DNA from: Bryobacterales bacterium
GTDB lineage: Bacteria > Acidobacteriota > Terriglobia > Bryobacterales > Bryobacteraceae
Assembly: GCA_027459465.1 (NCBI GenBank)
Contig: DAIDIH010000122.1
Location: 1-64,000 of the forward strand
Direction of reading: 5' to 3'
DNA: 64,000 nt
In this document: positions 52,149 to 62,294 of the stretch, piece by piece
How positions within the stretch are numbered: position 1 is the first letter of the stretch
Layout of the letters: every line of letters begins with the position of its first letter
Made by a program: the position numbers and the translations under genes
The notes under the pieces: generated by a model
What the model saw: the letters and a program-made list of their open reading frames with translations, nothing else
Told to the model about the DNA's origin: nothing
Database searches by the model: none

Positions 52149-55118
52149 GTGAGGAGACAGCGAATGAGGCAAGCGTTCCTGATTGCGTTAGCGGGTGCGG
52201 TTTGCGCGGCCGGGGCCGCGGCGGCCGGGATGCCGGCGCAGTTATTCGACGGCTTGTCCTGGCGGATGATCGGACCGTTCCGCGGCGGCCGGGCGATCGC
52301 GGTCACCGGCGTGGCGGGGGATGGCAGAACATTCTATTTCGGCGCCGTGGGAGGCGGGGTCTGGAAGACTATCGACGCAGGCTCGGTCTGGACGCCGGTT
52401 TTCGACGGTCAGGACATTGCGTCCATCGGGGCGATTGAGGTTGCGCCTTCGAGCCCGAACGTGATTTACGCGGGCACGGGCGAGGCGGACATGCGGTCGG
52501 ACATCGCCTTCGGGGACGGCATCTACAAGTCTATCGACGAAGGGCGGACGTGGACCAACGTGGGTCTGAAAGATTCGCGGCAGATCGGACGCATCGTCAT
52601 CCATCCCGAGAATCCGGACATCGTCTATGTGGCGGCACTGGGCCACGCTTATGGACCGAATGCGGAGCGGGGTGTCTACCGGACCGTCGACGGCGGCGCG
52701 ACATGGCAGAAGGTGTTGGACAAAGGCCCGGATGTAGGAGCGATTGACCTGGCGATGTCGCCTACTGACCCGAAGACAATTTACGCCGCGATGTGGCAAG
52801 CACGGCGGACCCCGTGGAGCGCATATCCTCCCGAAGGCGGGCCGGGGAGCGGCTTGTATAGGACTACCAATGGTGGGGAAACCTGGACACAACTTGCAGG
52901 CCATGGACTCCCGGACGGCCCGTGGGGACGCGCCGCTGTAGCGGCGGCGTCAGCCACCCGCGTGTACGCCTTGATCGACGCGAAGGCGGCCGGACTCTAT
53001 CGCTCGGACGACGGCGGCGCCACGTGGACGCTGGCCGGAAGCGACCCTCGCATTACGAGCCGCGCCTGGTACTTCGGCCAGATCACCGTAAACCCAAGCG
53101 ACCCGGACGACGTGTTTATCCCGAACGTCGCCCTGATGCGGTCCAAGGACGCGGGCAAGACGTTCGACGTCGTTCGCGGGGCGCCGGGCGGGGACGATTA
53201 TCACCAGCTCTGGATTGATCCGAAAGACCCGGCGCGGATGATCCTTGGCAGCGATCAGGGCGTGGTAATCAGCGTAAACTCGGCGCGGACCTGGACCACC
53301 TGGTACAACCAACCGACCGGACAGTTCTATCACGTGATCACGGACAACGGTTTCCCCTACTACGTCTATGGCGCCCAGCAGGACAGCGGGTCGATGGCGG
53401 TGGCCAGCCGAAGCGACCACGGCGTGATCGACGGGCGGGACTGGTTCGCTCCGGGCGGCGGCGAAAGCGGCTACATCGCGCCGGACCCGAGAGACAGTAA
53501 CATCATCTTCTCCGGGGACACATACGGCGGGCTCACGCGGATGGACCGCCGAACGTCGCAAGCGCAGAATATTTCGCCGTGGCCGGCCTTCCGGTTCGGG
53601 ACCGAGATCTCCGCAAGGAAGTACAGGGCAACCTGGACATCGCCGCTGGTCTTCTCGCCGGCGGATCCTTCCACGTTGTATTTCGGCGCCCAATATGTGT
53701 TGCGCAGCACCGACGGCGGGTCAAGTTGGAAAGAAATCAGTCCGGACTTGACCGGCGACGAACGGAAGGGGTCGAGGGAGGCGGCGCCGTCCGGCCTATT
53801 GTCGGTGGACAACGCCCGCCAACGCGGATATGGCGTTGTTTACACGATCGCGCCATCGCCACTGGAGGCGCAGGTCGTCTGGGCGGGGAGCGACTCGGGC
53901 TTGATTCACGTAACGCGCGACGGCGGCCGGAGTTGGCAGAACGTCACGCCGCCGGGACTGACGCCATGGAGCAAGATAACGTTGATCGAGGCGTCCCATT
54001 TCGACGCCGCCACGGCGTATGCGGCGGTCGACCGTCACCGCCTCGACGATTACCGGCCCTATGTCTACCGGACGCGGGATTTCGGGCGGACGTGGACTCT
54101 GATTGTGGATGGGTTGGCCGAACCGGCTTTTGTCAACGCTGTGCGCGAGGATCCGGTACGGCGCGGCCTGCTATTCGCGGGCACCGAAAAAGGCGTGATG
54201 GTGTCGTTTGACGAGGGAGACCATTGGCAGTCAATGCAGTTGAACCTGCCGGCGGTGTCGGTGCGCGACCTGGCAATTCACGAAGGGGATCTGGCGATCG
54301 CGACCCACGGCCGGGCGTTCTGGATCCTCGATAACATCAGCCCATTACGGCAGGCCCAGGCCGACATCGCCTCCGCCAGCGCGTATCTGTACGCTCCGTC
54401 CGCCGCATGGCGGTTGAATCCGATGCGATTTTCCGGAACACCCCTGCCGCCGGAGGTGCCGCAGGCCAGGAATCCCCCCAACGGGGCCATGATCGACTAT
54501 TACCTCCACGGCGGCGCTGCGGGGCCTGTGAGGGTCGAAATTTACGATGCCGGGGGCAAGTTGGTCAGGAAGTTCTCAAGCGAGGCCAAGCCGGCGCCGG
54601 CTCTCCGGGCCGCACCGCTCGCAGCAATCTGGAGGCCCGCGCCGGTGGGTATCGCAACGAAACCGGGAATGCACCGTTTTGTTTGGGATCTCCGCTATCC
54701 TTCGCCGGGGCACGCTGACGACGAGGAAGCAGAGTTCTCCGGCTTCGGCGGCGGTCCACAGGTGCTGCCGGGAATCTATGAAGTCCGCTTGATCGCCAAC
54801 GGCCAGACATATACCCAGCCGCTTACGGTGCGGCTGGATCCAAGATCGAAAGCTTCGGCGGCGGACCTGGCGGACCAACTCGCACTCGGTTTGAAAGCGT
54901 CGGCGAAGATCCAGGAGTGCCGTGCGGTTAAGAAAGGATCCGCCCCGGACGACGTTGTGGCCGCGTGCGCGACGGCGACGAGCGATTTGACGGCGGTGCT
55001 GGGGGTGGTAGAGAGCGCGGACCGGCGCCCCACAGCAGCGGCGTACGCGCTCTACGACGACGCGGCGCGCCGCATCGACGCGGCCATGGCCAGGATGCAG
55101 CCCCATCGGAACAATTAA
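52149..55118 (+). CDS. Secreted sortilin/BNR-type beta-propeller protein
   Basis: Signal peptide; repeated BNR/Asp-box motifs (GGGVWKTIDAGSVWTPV, GIYKSIDEGRTWTNV, GVYRTVDGGATWQKV, GLYRTTNGGETWTQL). Confidence 0.93.
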   Translation: MRRQRMRQAFLIALAGAVCAAGAAAAGMPAQLFDGLSWRMIGPFRGGRAIAVTGVAGDGRTFYFGAVGGGVWKTIDAGSVWTPVFDGQDIASIGAIEVAPSSPNVIYAGTGEADMRSDIAFGDGIYKSIDEGRTWTNVGLKDSRQIGRIVIHPENPDIVYVAALGHAYGPNAERGVYRTVDGGATWQKVLDKGPDVGAIDLAMSPTDPKTIYAAMWQARRTPWSAYPPEGGPGSGLYRTTNGGETWTQLAGHGLPDGPWGRAAVAAASATRVYALIDAKAAGLYRSDDGGATWTLAGSDPRITSRAWYFGQITVNPSDPDDVFIPNVALMRSKDAGKTFDVVRGAPGGDDYHQLWIDPKDPARMILGSDQGVVISVNSARTWTTWYNQPTGQFYHVITDNGFPYYVYGAQQDSGSMAVASRSDHGVIDGRDWFAPGGGESGYIAPDPRDSNIIFSGDTYGGLTRMDRRTSQAQNISPWPAFRFGTEISARKYRATWTSPLVFSPADPSTLYFGAQYVLRSTDGGSSWKEISPDLTGDERKGSREAAPSGLLSVDNARQRGYGVVYTIAPSPLEAQVVWAGSDSGLIHVTRDGGRSWQNVTPPGLTPWSKITLIEASHFDAATAYAAVDRHRLDDYRPYVYRTRDFGRTWTLIVDGLAEPAFVNAVREDPVRRGLLFAGTEKGVMVSFDEGDHWQSMQLNLPAVSVRDLAIHEGDLAIATHGRAFWILDNISPLRQAQADIASASAYLYAPSAAWRLNPMRFSGTPLPPEVPQARNPPNGAMIDYYLHGGAAGPVRVEIYDAGGKLVRKFSSEAKPAPALRAAPLAAIWRPAPVGIATKPGMHRFVWDLRYPSPGHADDEEAEFSGFGGGPQVLPGIYEVRLIANGQTYTQPLTVRLDPRSKASAADLADQLALGLKASAKIQECRAVKKGSAPDDVVAACATATSDLTAVLGVVESADRRPTAAAYALYDDAARRIDAAMARMQPHRNN

Positions 55119-55167
55119 GCCCGGGCATGGCCCCGCAACCTCCGCCGGCTGATACATTGAAGTCAGG

Positions 55168-58137
55168 TTGCCGTTTCGCAGCCCCCATTTCGCCGCACTC
55201 CTCCGGACCCTGACCACGCTAGCGGGACTTTTTTGCGCCGCCGGTCCGCTGGGCGCACTGAATCCCCGCAAGGCTGTGTCGCAGTACACGCGGACCGTGT
55301 GGACCCAGCAACAGGGGCTTCCGCAGGATTCGATCCGCGCAATCGCGCAGACCAGGGATGGTTTCCTTTGGCTCGGCACCGACGAGGGCCTGTCGCGCTT
55401 CGACGGATACGAGTTCGTCAACTTCGCGCATCAGCCGAACGGGTTGCCGAGCAACTCGATCTCGGCACTGCTGGCGGACCGCGACGGTTCGCTGTGGATC
55501 GGAACGTCGAACGGCTTGACCCGCTATTGGAACGGGAAATTCACCACGTACACGACCCGCGAGGGATTACCCGACAACGTCATCACAGCGCTGTGCCAGA
55601 CCGCGAACGGATCGCTTTGGATCGCCGCGGGAGTGGGTTTGAGCCGCTGGCGCAATGGCAAGTTCACGAATTTCACTGCCGCCGAGTTGCAACCGCTGGA
55701 GGCCGTGCGAGCCCTCAGCGAAGACCGGAACCACGTCTTGTGGGTGTCGGGCTACGGAGGACTGTTGAAGCGCGTCGGTGGAAAGTTCGTACCGGTGTTT
55801 TCTTCCGATGTGCTGCGCTCCAACATCATCCTGGCCATGCTGGCGGCTGACAACGGCGATATCTGGATCGGCGGGAGCGAGGGGTTGCTGCGGAGGTCGA
55901 GCAGCGGGGCGCTGCGGCTCTATACGACGCGGGACGGGTTGCCGGATAATCTGGTGCGTGCGCTTTGCCGCGACCGCGACGGAAACCTGTGGGTGGGGAC
56001 CAATGGCGGCCTGAGCCGGTTTGAAAACGGGCGGTTTGCCGCGGCGCTGCTCGAAGGCGGCCACGAACGCGACTGGGTGCGATGCCTTCTGGAAGACCGC
56101 GAAGGAAACCTGTGGGCCGGCATGAACGGCGGGCTGAACCGGTTCCGCGACGGCCGCTTTACGATGTACGGCCGGAGCGAAGGACTGCCCAGCGATCAGC
56201 CCCTGGCGGTACACCAGGACCGGCAGGGCAGAGTTTGGGTGGGCTTTCACGACAGCGGCCTTGTGGAGTTCTCCCAGCACGGCTACAAAGTGTACACGAC
56301 CGCGGACGGGCTGTCCGCCAACGAAGTGTTCGCGATCCGCGAGGCGCGCAACGGGGATCTTTTGCTCGCCACGCGCAACGGCTTGTGCCGCATGCACGAC
56401 GGACGATTCACGCGAATCGCCAAGCCGGACGACCTGGACCGGCGCATCGCCTTCGATGCGTTCGAAGACGCATCCGGCGCCTTATGGGTGGCCTCGCCGG
56501 CCGGAGTGCAACGATACGCCGGAGGCGCCTGGAAGACCGTGGCGCCCGGCGGAGCGCTGCTGAACAGCGCGTCGGTGGTGCTCAGCGGGGAGGCCGAGGG
56601 CGGACTGTGGGCGGGCACGTATGGAGAGGGACTGTGGCGGATCAAAGACGGGGCCGCACGGCTGTTGACCACAGCCGACGGTTTAGGCAGCGACCAGATT
56701 CGCTCTCTGTTGCCGGATCGAGACGGCGGACTGTGGATCGGAACTTATGGGGGCGGATTGAATCTTCTCCGGGGTGGTAAGTTCACCCGGTTCACCACGC
56801 GCGACGGCTTGCTCAGCGACAACGTGTCTCACGTCGAGGACGATGGACGGGGATGGCTTTGGCTGAGTACGACACGTGGGATTTGCCGGGTCCGGAAGGC
56901 GCAGTTGCTTGAATTCGCCGCCGGGAAGATCAAGGCGCTCACGGCCGTGAATTACGGGCTCGACGATGGGTTGCGGAGCGCGCAGTGTTCGCCCGGATAT
57001 CCGGCCGGCGCCGGGGGAACCACAACGTCGGATGGCCGGCTTTGGTTTCCGACCACGCGTGGACTGGCGGTGATTCGTCCGGGAGAGAAAGCACCGTCTC
57101 TTGCGGAACCGCTCGTCCACATCGTCGAAGCCTCGGTCGCCGGCGGCGATATTGACCTGACCCATCCGGCAAGCCTTCCGCCGCAGTCCGCCCGGATTCA
57201 GTTTCGTTACACCGGCATTTACCTGAGCGCGCCGGAGCGGGTGCGCTATGCATACATGCTTGAAGGGTTGGACCACGAATGGGTCGAGGCGGGGAACCGC
57301 AGGACGATCAACTACAACAGCCTTCCACACGGGAAGTACCGGTTCCTGGTGCGGGCCGGGTTTGCGGGGGGCCCGTGGTCGACAGCAGCTTATGCATTTG
57401 AGTTGTTGCCGTACTTCTACGAGCGCGCCTGGTTCCTGAGCCTGTGTGGAGCACTTGTCCTGGCGGCTATCTACGGGGTCTATCAACTTCGACTCCGCGG
57501 TGTCCGGAAGCAATTTTCGCTCGTGCTGGAGGAGAGAGCGCGGCTGGCGCGGGAAATTCACGATACGCTTGCGCAGGGGTTTGTCGGGATCTCGTCGCAG
57601 CTTGACGCCGTGGCGACGGAATTGCGCACCGACCTCGGGGCCGCCGCCAAACATCTGGACCTCGCCCGGAAGATGGCGCGGCACAGCGTGACGGAAGCCC
57701 GCCGTTCGGTGATGGACCTTCGGGCGCCGGCGCTGGACGAGCATGATCTGCCTTCGGCGCTGCCCGCAGCGGCCCGCCGGTGGGCCGCGGGCTCTCCGGC
57801 GTCTCTGGACGTGCAGGTGAGTGGCACGGGATCCAGGCTACCGCAAGAGGCGGAACAAAACCTGATGCGGATCGCGCAAGAGGCGGTGACGAACGCGATC
57901 AAGCATTCCGGCGCGCAGCACATCTCCGTCTCGCTGACCGTAGAGGACCGGACGTTGAAGCTGAGTGTCTGCGACGACGGCTGTGGGTTTGAGCCCGATG
58001 GCGTGTTCTCGACTCTCGACGGACATTTCGGCCTGCTGGGCATGCGGGAGCGGGCGCAAAGGCTCGGTGGAGAACTGCGTTTGGAAAGCTCCCCGGGCCG
58101 CGGCACGCGAGTGGAAGTGAGCGCACCGGCGCCCTAA
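55168..58137 (+). CDS. Sensor histidine kinase with two-component-regulator propeller, Y_Y_Y and HisKA_3/HATPase domains
   Basis: Repeated GLPxxxIxAL..DRDGxLWIGTxxGL motifs; ERARLAREIHDTLAQGFVGISSQL; C-terminal HATPase. TTG start. Confidence 0.95.
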   Translation: MPFRSPHFAALLRTLTTLAGLFCAAGPLGALNPRKAVSQYTRTVWTQQQGLPQDSIRAIAQTRDGFLWLGTDEGLSRFDGYEFVNFAHQPNGLPSNSISALLADRDGSLWIGTSNGLTRYWNGKFTTYTTREGLPDNVITALCQTANGSLWIAAGVGLSRWRNGKFTNFTAAELQPLEAVRALSEDRNHVLWVSGYGGLLKRVGGKFVPVFSSDVLRSNIILAMLAADNGDIWIGGSEGLLRRSSSGALRLYTTRDGLPDNLVRALCRDRDGNLWVGTNGGLSRFENGRFAAALLEGGHERDWVRCLLEDREGNLWAGMNGGLNRFRDGRFTMYGRSEGLPSDQPLAVHQDRQGRVWVGFHDSGLVEFSQHGYKVYTTADGLSANEVFAIREARNGDLLLATRNGLCRMHDGRFTRIAKPDDLDRRIAFDAFEDASGALWVASPAGVQRYAGGAWKTVAPGGALLNSASVVLSGEAEGGLWAGTYGEGLWRIKDGAARLLTTADGLGSDQIRSLLPDRDGGLWIGTYGGGLNLLRGGKFTRFTTRDGLLSDNVSHVEDDGRGWLWLSTTRGICRVRKAQLLEFAAGKIKALTAVNYGLDDGLRSAQCSPGYPAGAGGTTTSDGRLWFPTTRGLAVIRPGEKAPSLAEPLVHIVEASVAGGDIDLTHPASLPPQSARIQFRYTGIYLSAPERVRYAYMLEGLDHEWVEAGNRRTINYNSLPHGKYRFLVRAGFAGGPWSTAAYAFELLPYFYERAWFLSLCGALVLAAIYGVYQLRLRGVRKQFSLVLEERARLAREIHDTLAQGFVGISSQLDAVATELRTDLGAAAKHLDLARKMARHSVTEARRSVMDLRAPALDEHDLPSALPAAARRWAAGSPASLDVQVSGTGSRLPQEAEQNLMRIAQEAVTNAIKHSGAQHISVSLTVEDRTLKLSVCDDGCGFEPDGVFSTLDGHFGLLGMRERAQRLGGELRLESSPGRGTRVEVSAPAP

Positions 58138-58143
58138 AACGCG

Positions 58144-58770
58144 ATGGAACGGATTCGAATTCTGATCGCGGAAGACCATCTCATTGCGCGTGCCGGCATC
58201 GCCGCGATTGTCAATGCGCAGCCGGACATGATGGTGGCGGGCGAGGCGATTGACGGGATGCAGGCCGTGGAGCGGTACCGTGAGCTTCACCCGGACGTGA
58301 CGCTGATGGACGTCCGGATGCCCGGCATGAACGGCATCGATGCCGCCGCCGCGATCCGTGCGGAGTTCCCCTCCGCGCGGATTATCGCCCTCAGCACCTT
58401 CTCCGGGGAGGAAGACATCCGGCGGGCGCTGGCGGCGGGCGCGCAGTCGTACCTCACGAAGGACGTGCTGCACGACGAACTGCTACGGGCGATCCGCGCC
58501 GTGCACGCCGGCGAGCGTTACCTCCCGCCGCTGGTGGCGGCGCTCGTCGATACGCCGCTTCCCCGCCCCGACCTAAGCGGGCGGGAGATGGAAGTTCTGC
58601 GGCTGATCGTCGACGGCCTCAGCAATAAGCAGATCGGCTACGTCCTCGACATCGCCGAATACACCGTAAAGAACCACGTCAAGAAGATTCTGAGCAAGCT
58701 CGGCGTCGAAGATCGGACCCAAGCCGTTACCGCGGCGATCCAGCGGGGCATTGTCCATCTGGAACCATAG
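58144..58770 (+). CDS. NarL/LuxR-family response regulator
   Basis: REC domain IRILIAEDHLIARAGI...VTLMDVRMPGMNGIDAA; C-terminal LSGREMEVLRLIVDGLSNKQIGYVLDIAEYTVKNHVKKILSKLGVEDRTQAVTAAIQRG. Confidence 0.97.
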   Translation: MERIRILIAEDHLIARAGIAAIVNAQPDMMVAGEAIDGMQAVERYRELHPDVTLMDVRMPGMNGIDAAAAIRAEFPSARIIALSTFSGEEDIRRALAAGAQSYLTKDVLHDELLRAIRAVHAGERYLPPLVAALVDTPLPRPDLSGREMEVLRLIVDGLSNKQIGYVLDIAEYTVKNHVKKILSKLGVEDRTQAVTAAIQRGIVHLEP

Positions 58771-58899
58771 CCCTAACGAGCTATTTCAGCATCGGGTGGA
58801 AGCATGGCAACTTGGAAGTGAAAGGATTCATGCCCGGTTGGCGCGAAAACTCGCTACGCGCCGGGCTGTGATTGAATCTAAAGCGTATCGCTCGTAACC

Positions 58900-58924
58900 C
58901 GCGCAACGGAAATTCCGGTTCGCG
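58900..58924. promoter_or_regulatory. Imperfect palindrome CGCGCAACGGAAATTCCGGTTCGCG upstream of RND pump
   Basis: CGCG, AAC/GTT and GGAA/TTCC arms pair with single-base bulges; 18 bp before the RND start codon. Confidence 0.4.
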
Positions 58925-58942
58925 TGGAATCAGGAAATTATC

Positions 58943-61900
58943 ATGTGGATAGTCCGCCTAGCCCTGCGCCGGCCATATACCTTCGTGGTAATGGCGTTGC
59001 TCATCGCCATTCTCGGGACGATGTCGATCTTTACGATGCCGGTCGATATTTTCCCTTACATCGACATCCCGGTGGTGAGCGTTGTGTGGATTTATCCGGG
59101 CCTGCCGCCGGAGGAGATGGAAAAACGGATGGTCACCATCTTCGAGCGCGCCATGACGACCACGGTGAACGACATCGAGCACATCGAATCGCAGTCCTAC
59201 GCCGGCGTTTCGGTGGTCCGCGTTTTCTTTCATCCGAACGTGAGCATCGACATGGCGGTGGCGCAGGTGACGGCCATTTCGCAGACCATCCTCCGCGTAG
59301 TGCCTCCCGGTTCGTTTCCGCCGAACGTCTTGAAATATGACGCGACCAGTGTGCCCATCATCCAGCTTGGGTTGTCGAGCAAGACGCTAAGCGAGCAGCA
59401 GCTTTATGACCTGGGAATGAACTTCATCCGGACGCAGCTTGCAACCGTGCAAGGCGCCTCCATCCCAGGCCCATACGGGGGGAAATCACGCCAGATCATG
59501 GTCGACATCAACCCCGACCTTCTGTACTCCAAGGGGCTCAGTCCGGTTGACATCTCAAACGCGTTCAATAACCAGAACCTGATTCTGCCCGCCGGTACGG
59601 CAAAGATGGGCCCCATCGAGTACGAGATCAAAATGAATGGCAGTCCGACGATCGTGGACCAGTTGAACGATCTCCCGGTGAAGACGGTGAACGGCGCAAC
59701 CGTTTATATGCGGGACGTGGCCCAGATCCGGGACGGATTCGCCGTGCAAACGAATATCGTCCGGACGAATGGTTCCAAAGGGGCGCTGTTAACCGTGCTA
59801 AAGAGCGGCAAAGCATCGACGCTGGACATCGTGAACCGGGTGAAGAGCGCGCTTCCGCGGATTCTGGCCGGGTTGCCGCCCGCATTAAAAGTGACGCCAC
59901 TGTTTGATCAGTCGATCTTCGTTCGCGCTTCGATTCAGGGCGTGCTGCGCGAGGCGTTGATCGCGGCTGGTTTGACCGGCCTGATGATCTTACTGTTTCT
60001 CGGCAGTTGGCGCAGCACCCTCATCGTCTGCATCTCGATTCCGCTGTCCATCCTGACGTCGATGATCATTCTCGGCCTGCTCGGCGAGACAATCAACGTC
60101 ATGACGCTGGGCGGCATGGCATTGGCGGTGGGTATTCTCGTTGACGACGCCACCGTAGAGATCGAGAACACCCACCGCAACATGGGCATGAAGAAACCGC
60201 TGGCGCGCGCGGTGCTGGACGGAGCGCACCAGATCGCGGTGCCGGCGTTCGTGTCGACATTGTCCATCTGCATCGTGTTTGTCCCCGTCATCCTCCTCAC
60301 CGGCGTCGCGAAGTTCCTGTTCACGCCTCTGGCTCTGGCAGTGGTGTTTGCGATGCTCGCGTCTTACCTTCTTTCGCGAACCCTGATTCCGACCATGGTG
60401 CACTATCTGCTCAAGCCGGAACTGGACCTTTACCGGCAGGGCGAGCACGGCGAGGCGGCCGGAGGGACCGGACCGATCTGGAGCTCGCACTTCGTATTCA
60501 ACCGGCGGTTCGAATGGCTTCGGTATCACTACACCGGGCTGCTTGACTGGGCGCTCGACCATCGGCTTGGGGTGATCGTTGTGTTTCTGGTCTTCACGAC
60601 AGGCTCCCTGCTTCTGGCGCCGCTGGTTGGACGCGATTTCTTCCCGACGGTTGACTCCGGCCAGATGCGCCTCCACGCCAGGCCTCCAGTCGGAACCCGC
60701 CTGGAACAAGCCGAGGTGGACTTTGCCGCGATCGAGAAGGAGATCCGCAACGTAATTCCGGCGGACGAGATCGACACCATCATCGACAATATCGGGCTTC
60801 CGAACGGCAGCTTCAACCTGGCCTTCGGGGATACCGCCACGATCACCAATGGCGACGGCGACATCCTGATTTCTCTCAAGCCCGAGCGGCACGGGCGGAT
60901 TTCAGACTACACCGTCGCGCTTCGCAAGCGGCTGAACGAGAAGTTCCCCGACACGACGTTCTTCTTTGAGGCGGCTAACATCACGAACCAGATTCTGAAT
61001 TTCGGTCTGCCGGCCCCGATCGACGTACAAGTGGTCGGGCGCGATGCGGACGTCAATTACAAGATCGCGCGCCAGTTGGAGCAGAAAATCGCACGGGTTC
61101 CCGGCACGGCCGACGTGCATATCCAACAGGCCGTCGACTACCCGGAGTTCCGGCTGAATGTGGATCGCAGCCGCGCGGAGGAACTCGGCCTGACGCAAAA
61201 AGACGTCGCGACGAGCATGCTGGTGTCGCTGAGCTCAAGCGGCCAGATTGCTCCGAACGAGTGGCTGAACTGGAACAACGGCGTGAACTACCAGGTCGGC
61301 GTTCAGACGCCGCAGTACAAGATGGATTCTCTCGACATCCTGCTGCGCACGCCGATTTCCCCGTCCGGCCAGCCGGTCATGTCGACAACGCCGTCGTCGA
61401 TAGCGGGAGTCGGTGACGCGACAAACTCCTCGGTGGGAACGGCGCCGGTAGGCAATACGACGGCCTATGGCAACCCGAACTCCGGCGCTTCGCGGACGCA
61501 GCTTCTGTCAAACCTCGTCACGGTAAGCCGCGGGTATGCGCCGGCCATCGTGACCCACTACAACGTACAGCCCGTATTCGATATCTACTCGAATACCGAC
61601 CGGCGGGACCTCGGCGGCGTGGGCACAGATATCGAGAAGATCGTACGCGATGCTTCGCAGCACCTTCCCCGGGGAGTCACCGTCACCGTGCGCGGCCAAT
61701 TGCGCACAATGCAAGATTCGTTTGTCCGTCTGGGGCTGGGAATGATTCTGGCGATCATTCTGGTGCACCTGATCATGGCGGTTAACTTCCAGTCCTGGGT
61801 GGATCCGTTTATCATCCTCACCGCGCTGCCGGGCGCCTTGGCCGGCATTGTGTGGATGCTATTCGTAACGCAAACCACGTTCAGCGTCCCCTCGCTGATG

Positions 61901-62284
61901 GGTGCGATCATGTGTATCGGCGTCGCCACGGCGAACAGCATTCTGATGGTGGTGTTTGCCAACGACGAACGGGCCGAGGGAAAGGATGCGCGCGAAGCGG
62001 CGCTGTCAGCCGGCTATACCCGCATCCGGCCGGTTTTGATGACGGCCTCCGCAATGATCCTGGGCATGCTCCCGATGTCGCTCGGACTTGGCGAGGGCGG
62101 TGAACAGAACGCTCCGCTGGGGCGGGCGGTGATCGGCGGGCTGATGCTGGCGACGATTACAACCCTTTTCATCGTGCCGATCACGTACAGCTATTTCCGC
62201 AAGACACCGCCGGTGGACCACGAGCGGCAGCTTGAAGCGGAAGAGCGGGAAGGCATGGCCGAATCCGAAGTGAACTTTGCTTGA
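58943..62284 (+). CDS. RND efflux permease (AcrB/MdtB-like)
   Basis: RPYTFVVMALLIAILGTMSIFTMPVDIFPYIDIPVVSVVWIYPGLPPEEMEKR; GGMALAVGILVDDATVEIENTHRN; 12-TM pattern. Confidence 0.97.
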   Translation: MWIVRLALRRPYTFVVMALLIAILGTMSIFTMPVDIFPYIDIPVVSVVWIYPGLPPEEMEKRMVTIFERAMTTTVNDIEHIESQSYAGVSVVRVFFHPNVSIDMAVAQVTAISQTILRVVPPGSFPPNVLKYDATSVPIIQLGLSSKTLSEQQLYDLGMNFIRTQLATVQGASIPGPYGGKSRQIMVDINPDLLYSKGLSPVDISNAFNNQNLILPAGTAKMGPIEYEIKMNGSPTIVDQLNDLPVKTVNGATVYMRDVAQIRDGFAVQTNIVRTNGSKGALLTVLKSGKASTLDIVNRVKSALPRILAGLPPALKVTPLFDQSIFVRASIQGVLREALIAAGLTGLMILLFLGSWRSTLIVCISIPLSILTSMIILGLLGETINVMTLGGMALAVGILVDDATVEIENTHRNMGMKKPLARAVLDGAHQIAVPAFVSTLSICIVFVPVILLTGVAKFLFTPLALAVVFAMLASYLLSRTLIPTMVHYLLKPELDLYRQGEHGEAAGGTGPIWSSHFVFNRRFEWLRYHYTGLLDWALDHRLGVIVVFLVFTTGSLLLAPLVGRDFFPTVDSGQMRLHARPPVGTRLEQAEVDFAAIEKEIRNVIPADEIDTIIDNIGLPNGSFNLAFGDTATITNGDGDILISLKPERHGRISDYTVALRKRLNEKFPDTTFFFEAANITNQILNFGLPAPIDVQVVGRDADVNYKIARQLEQKIARVPGTADVHIQQAVDYPEFRLNVDRSRAEELGLTQKDVATSMLVSLSSSGQIAPNEWLNWNNGVNYQVGVQTPQYKMDSLDILLRTPISPSGQPVMSTTPSSIAGVGDATNSSVGTAPVGNTTAYGNPNSGASRTQLLSNLVTVSRGYAPAIVTHYNVQPVFDIYSNTDRRDLGGVGTDIEKIVRDASQHLPRGVTVTVRGQLRTMQDSFVRLGLGMILAIILVHLIMAVNFQSWVDPFIILTALPGALAGIVWMLFVTQTTFSVPSLMGAIMCIGVATANSILMVVFANDERAEGKDAREAALSAGYTRIRPVLMTASAMILGMLPMSLGLGEGGEQNAPLGRAVIGGLMLATITTLFIVPITYSYFRKTPPVDHERQLEAEEREGMAESEVNFA

Positions 62285-62294
62285 ACGAAAACTG

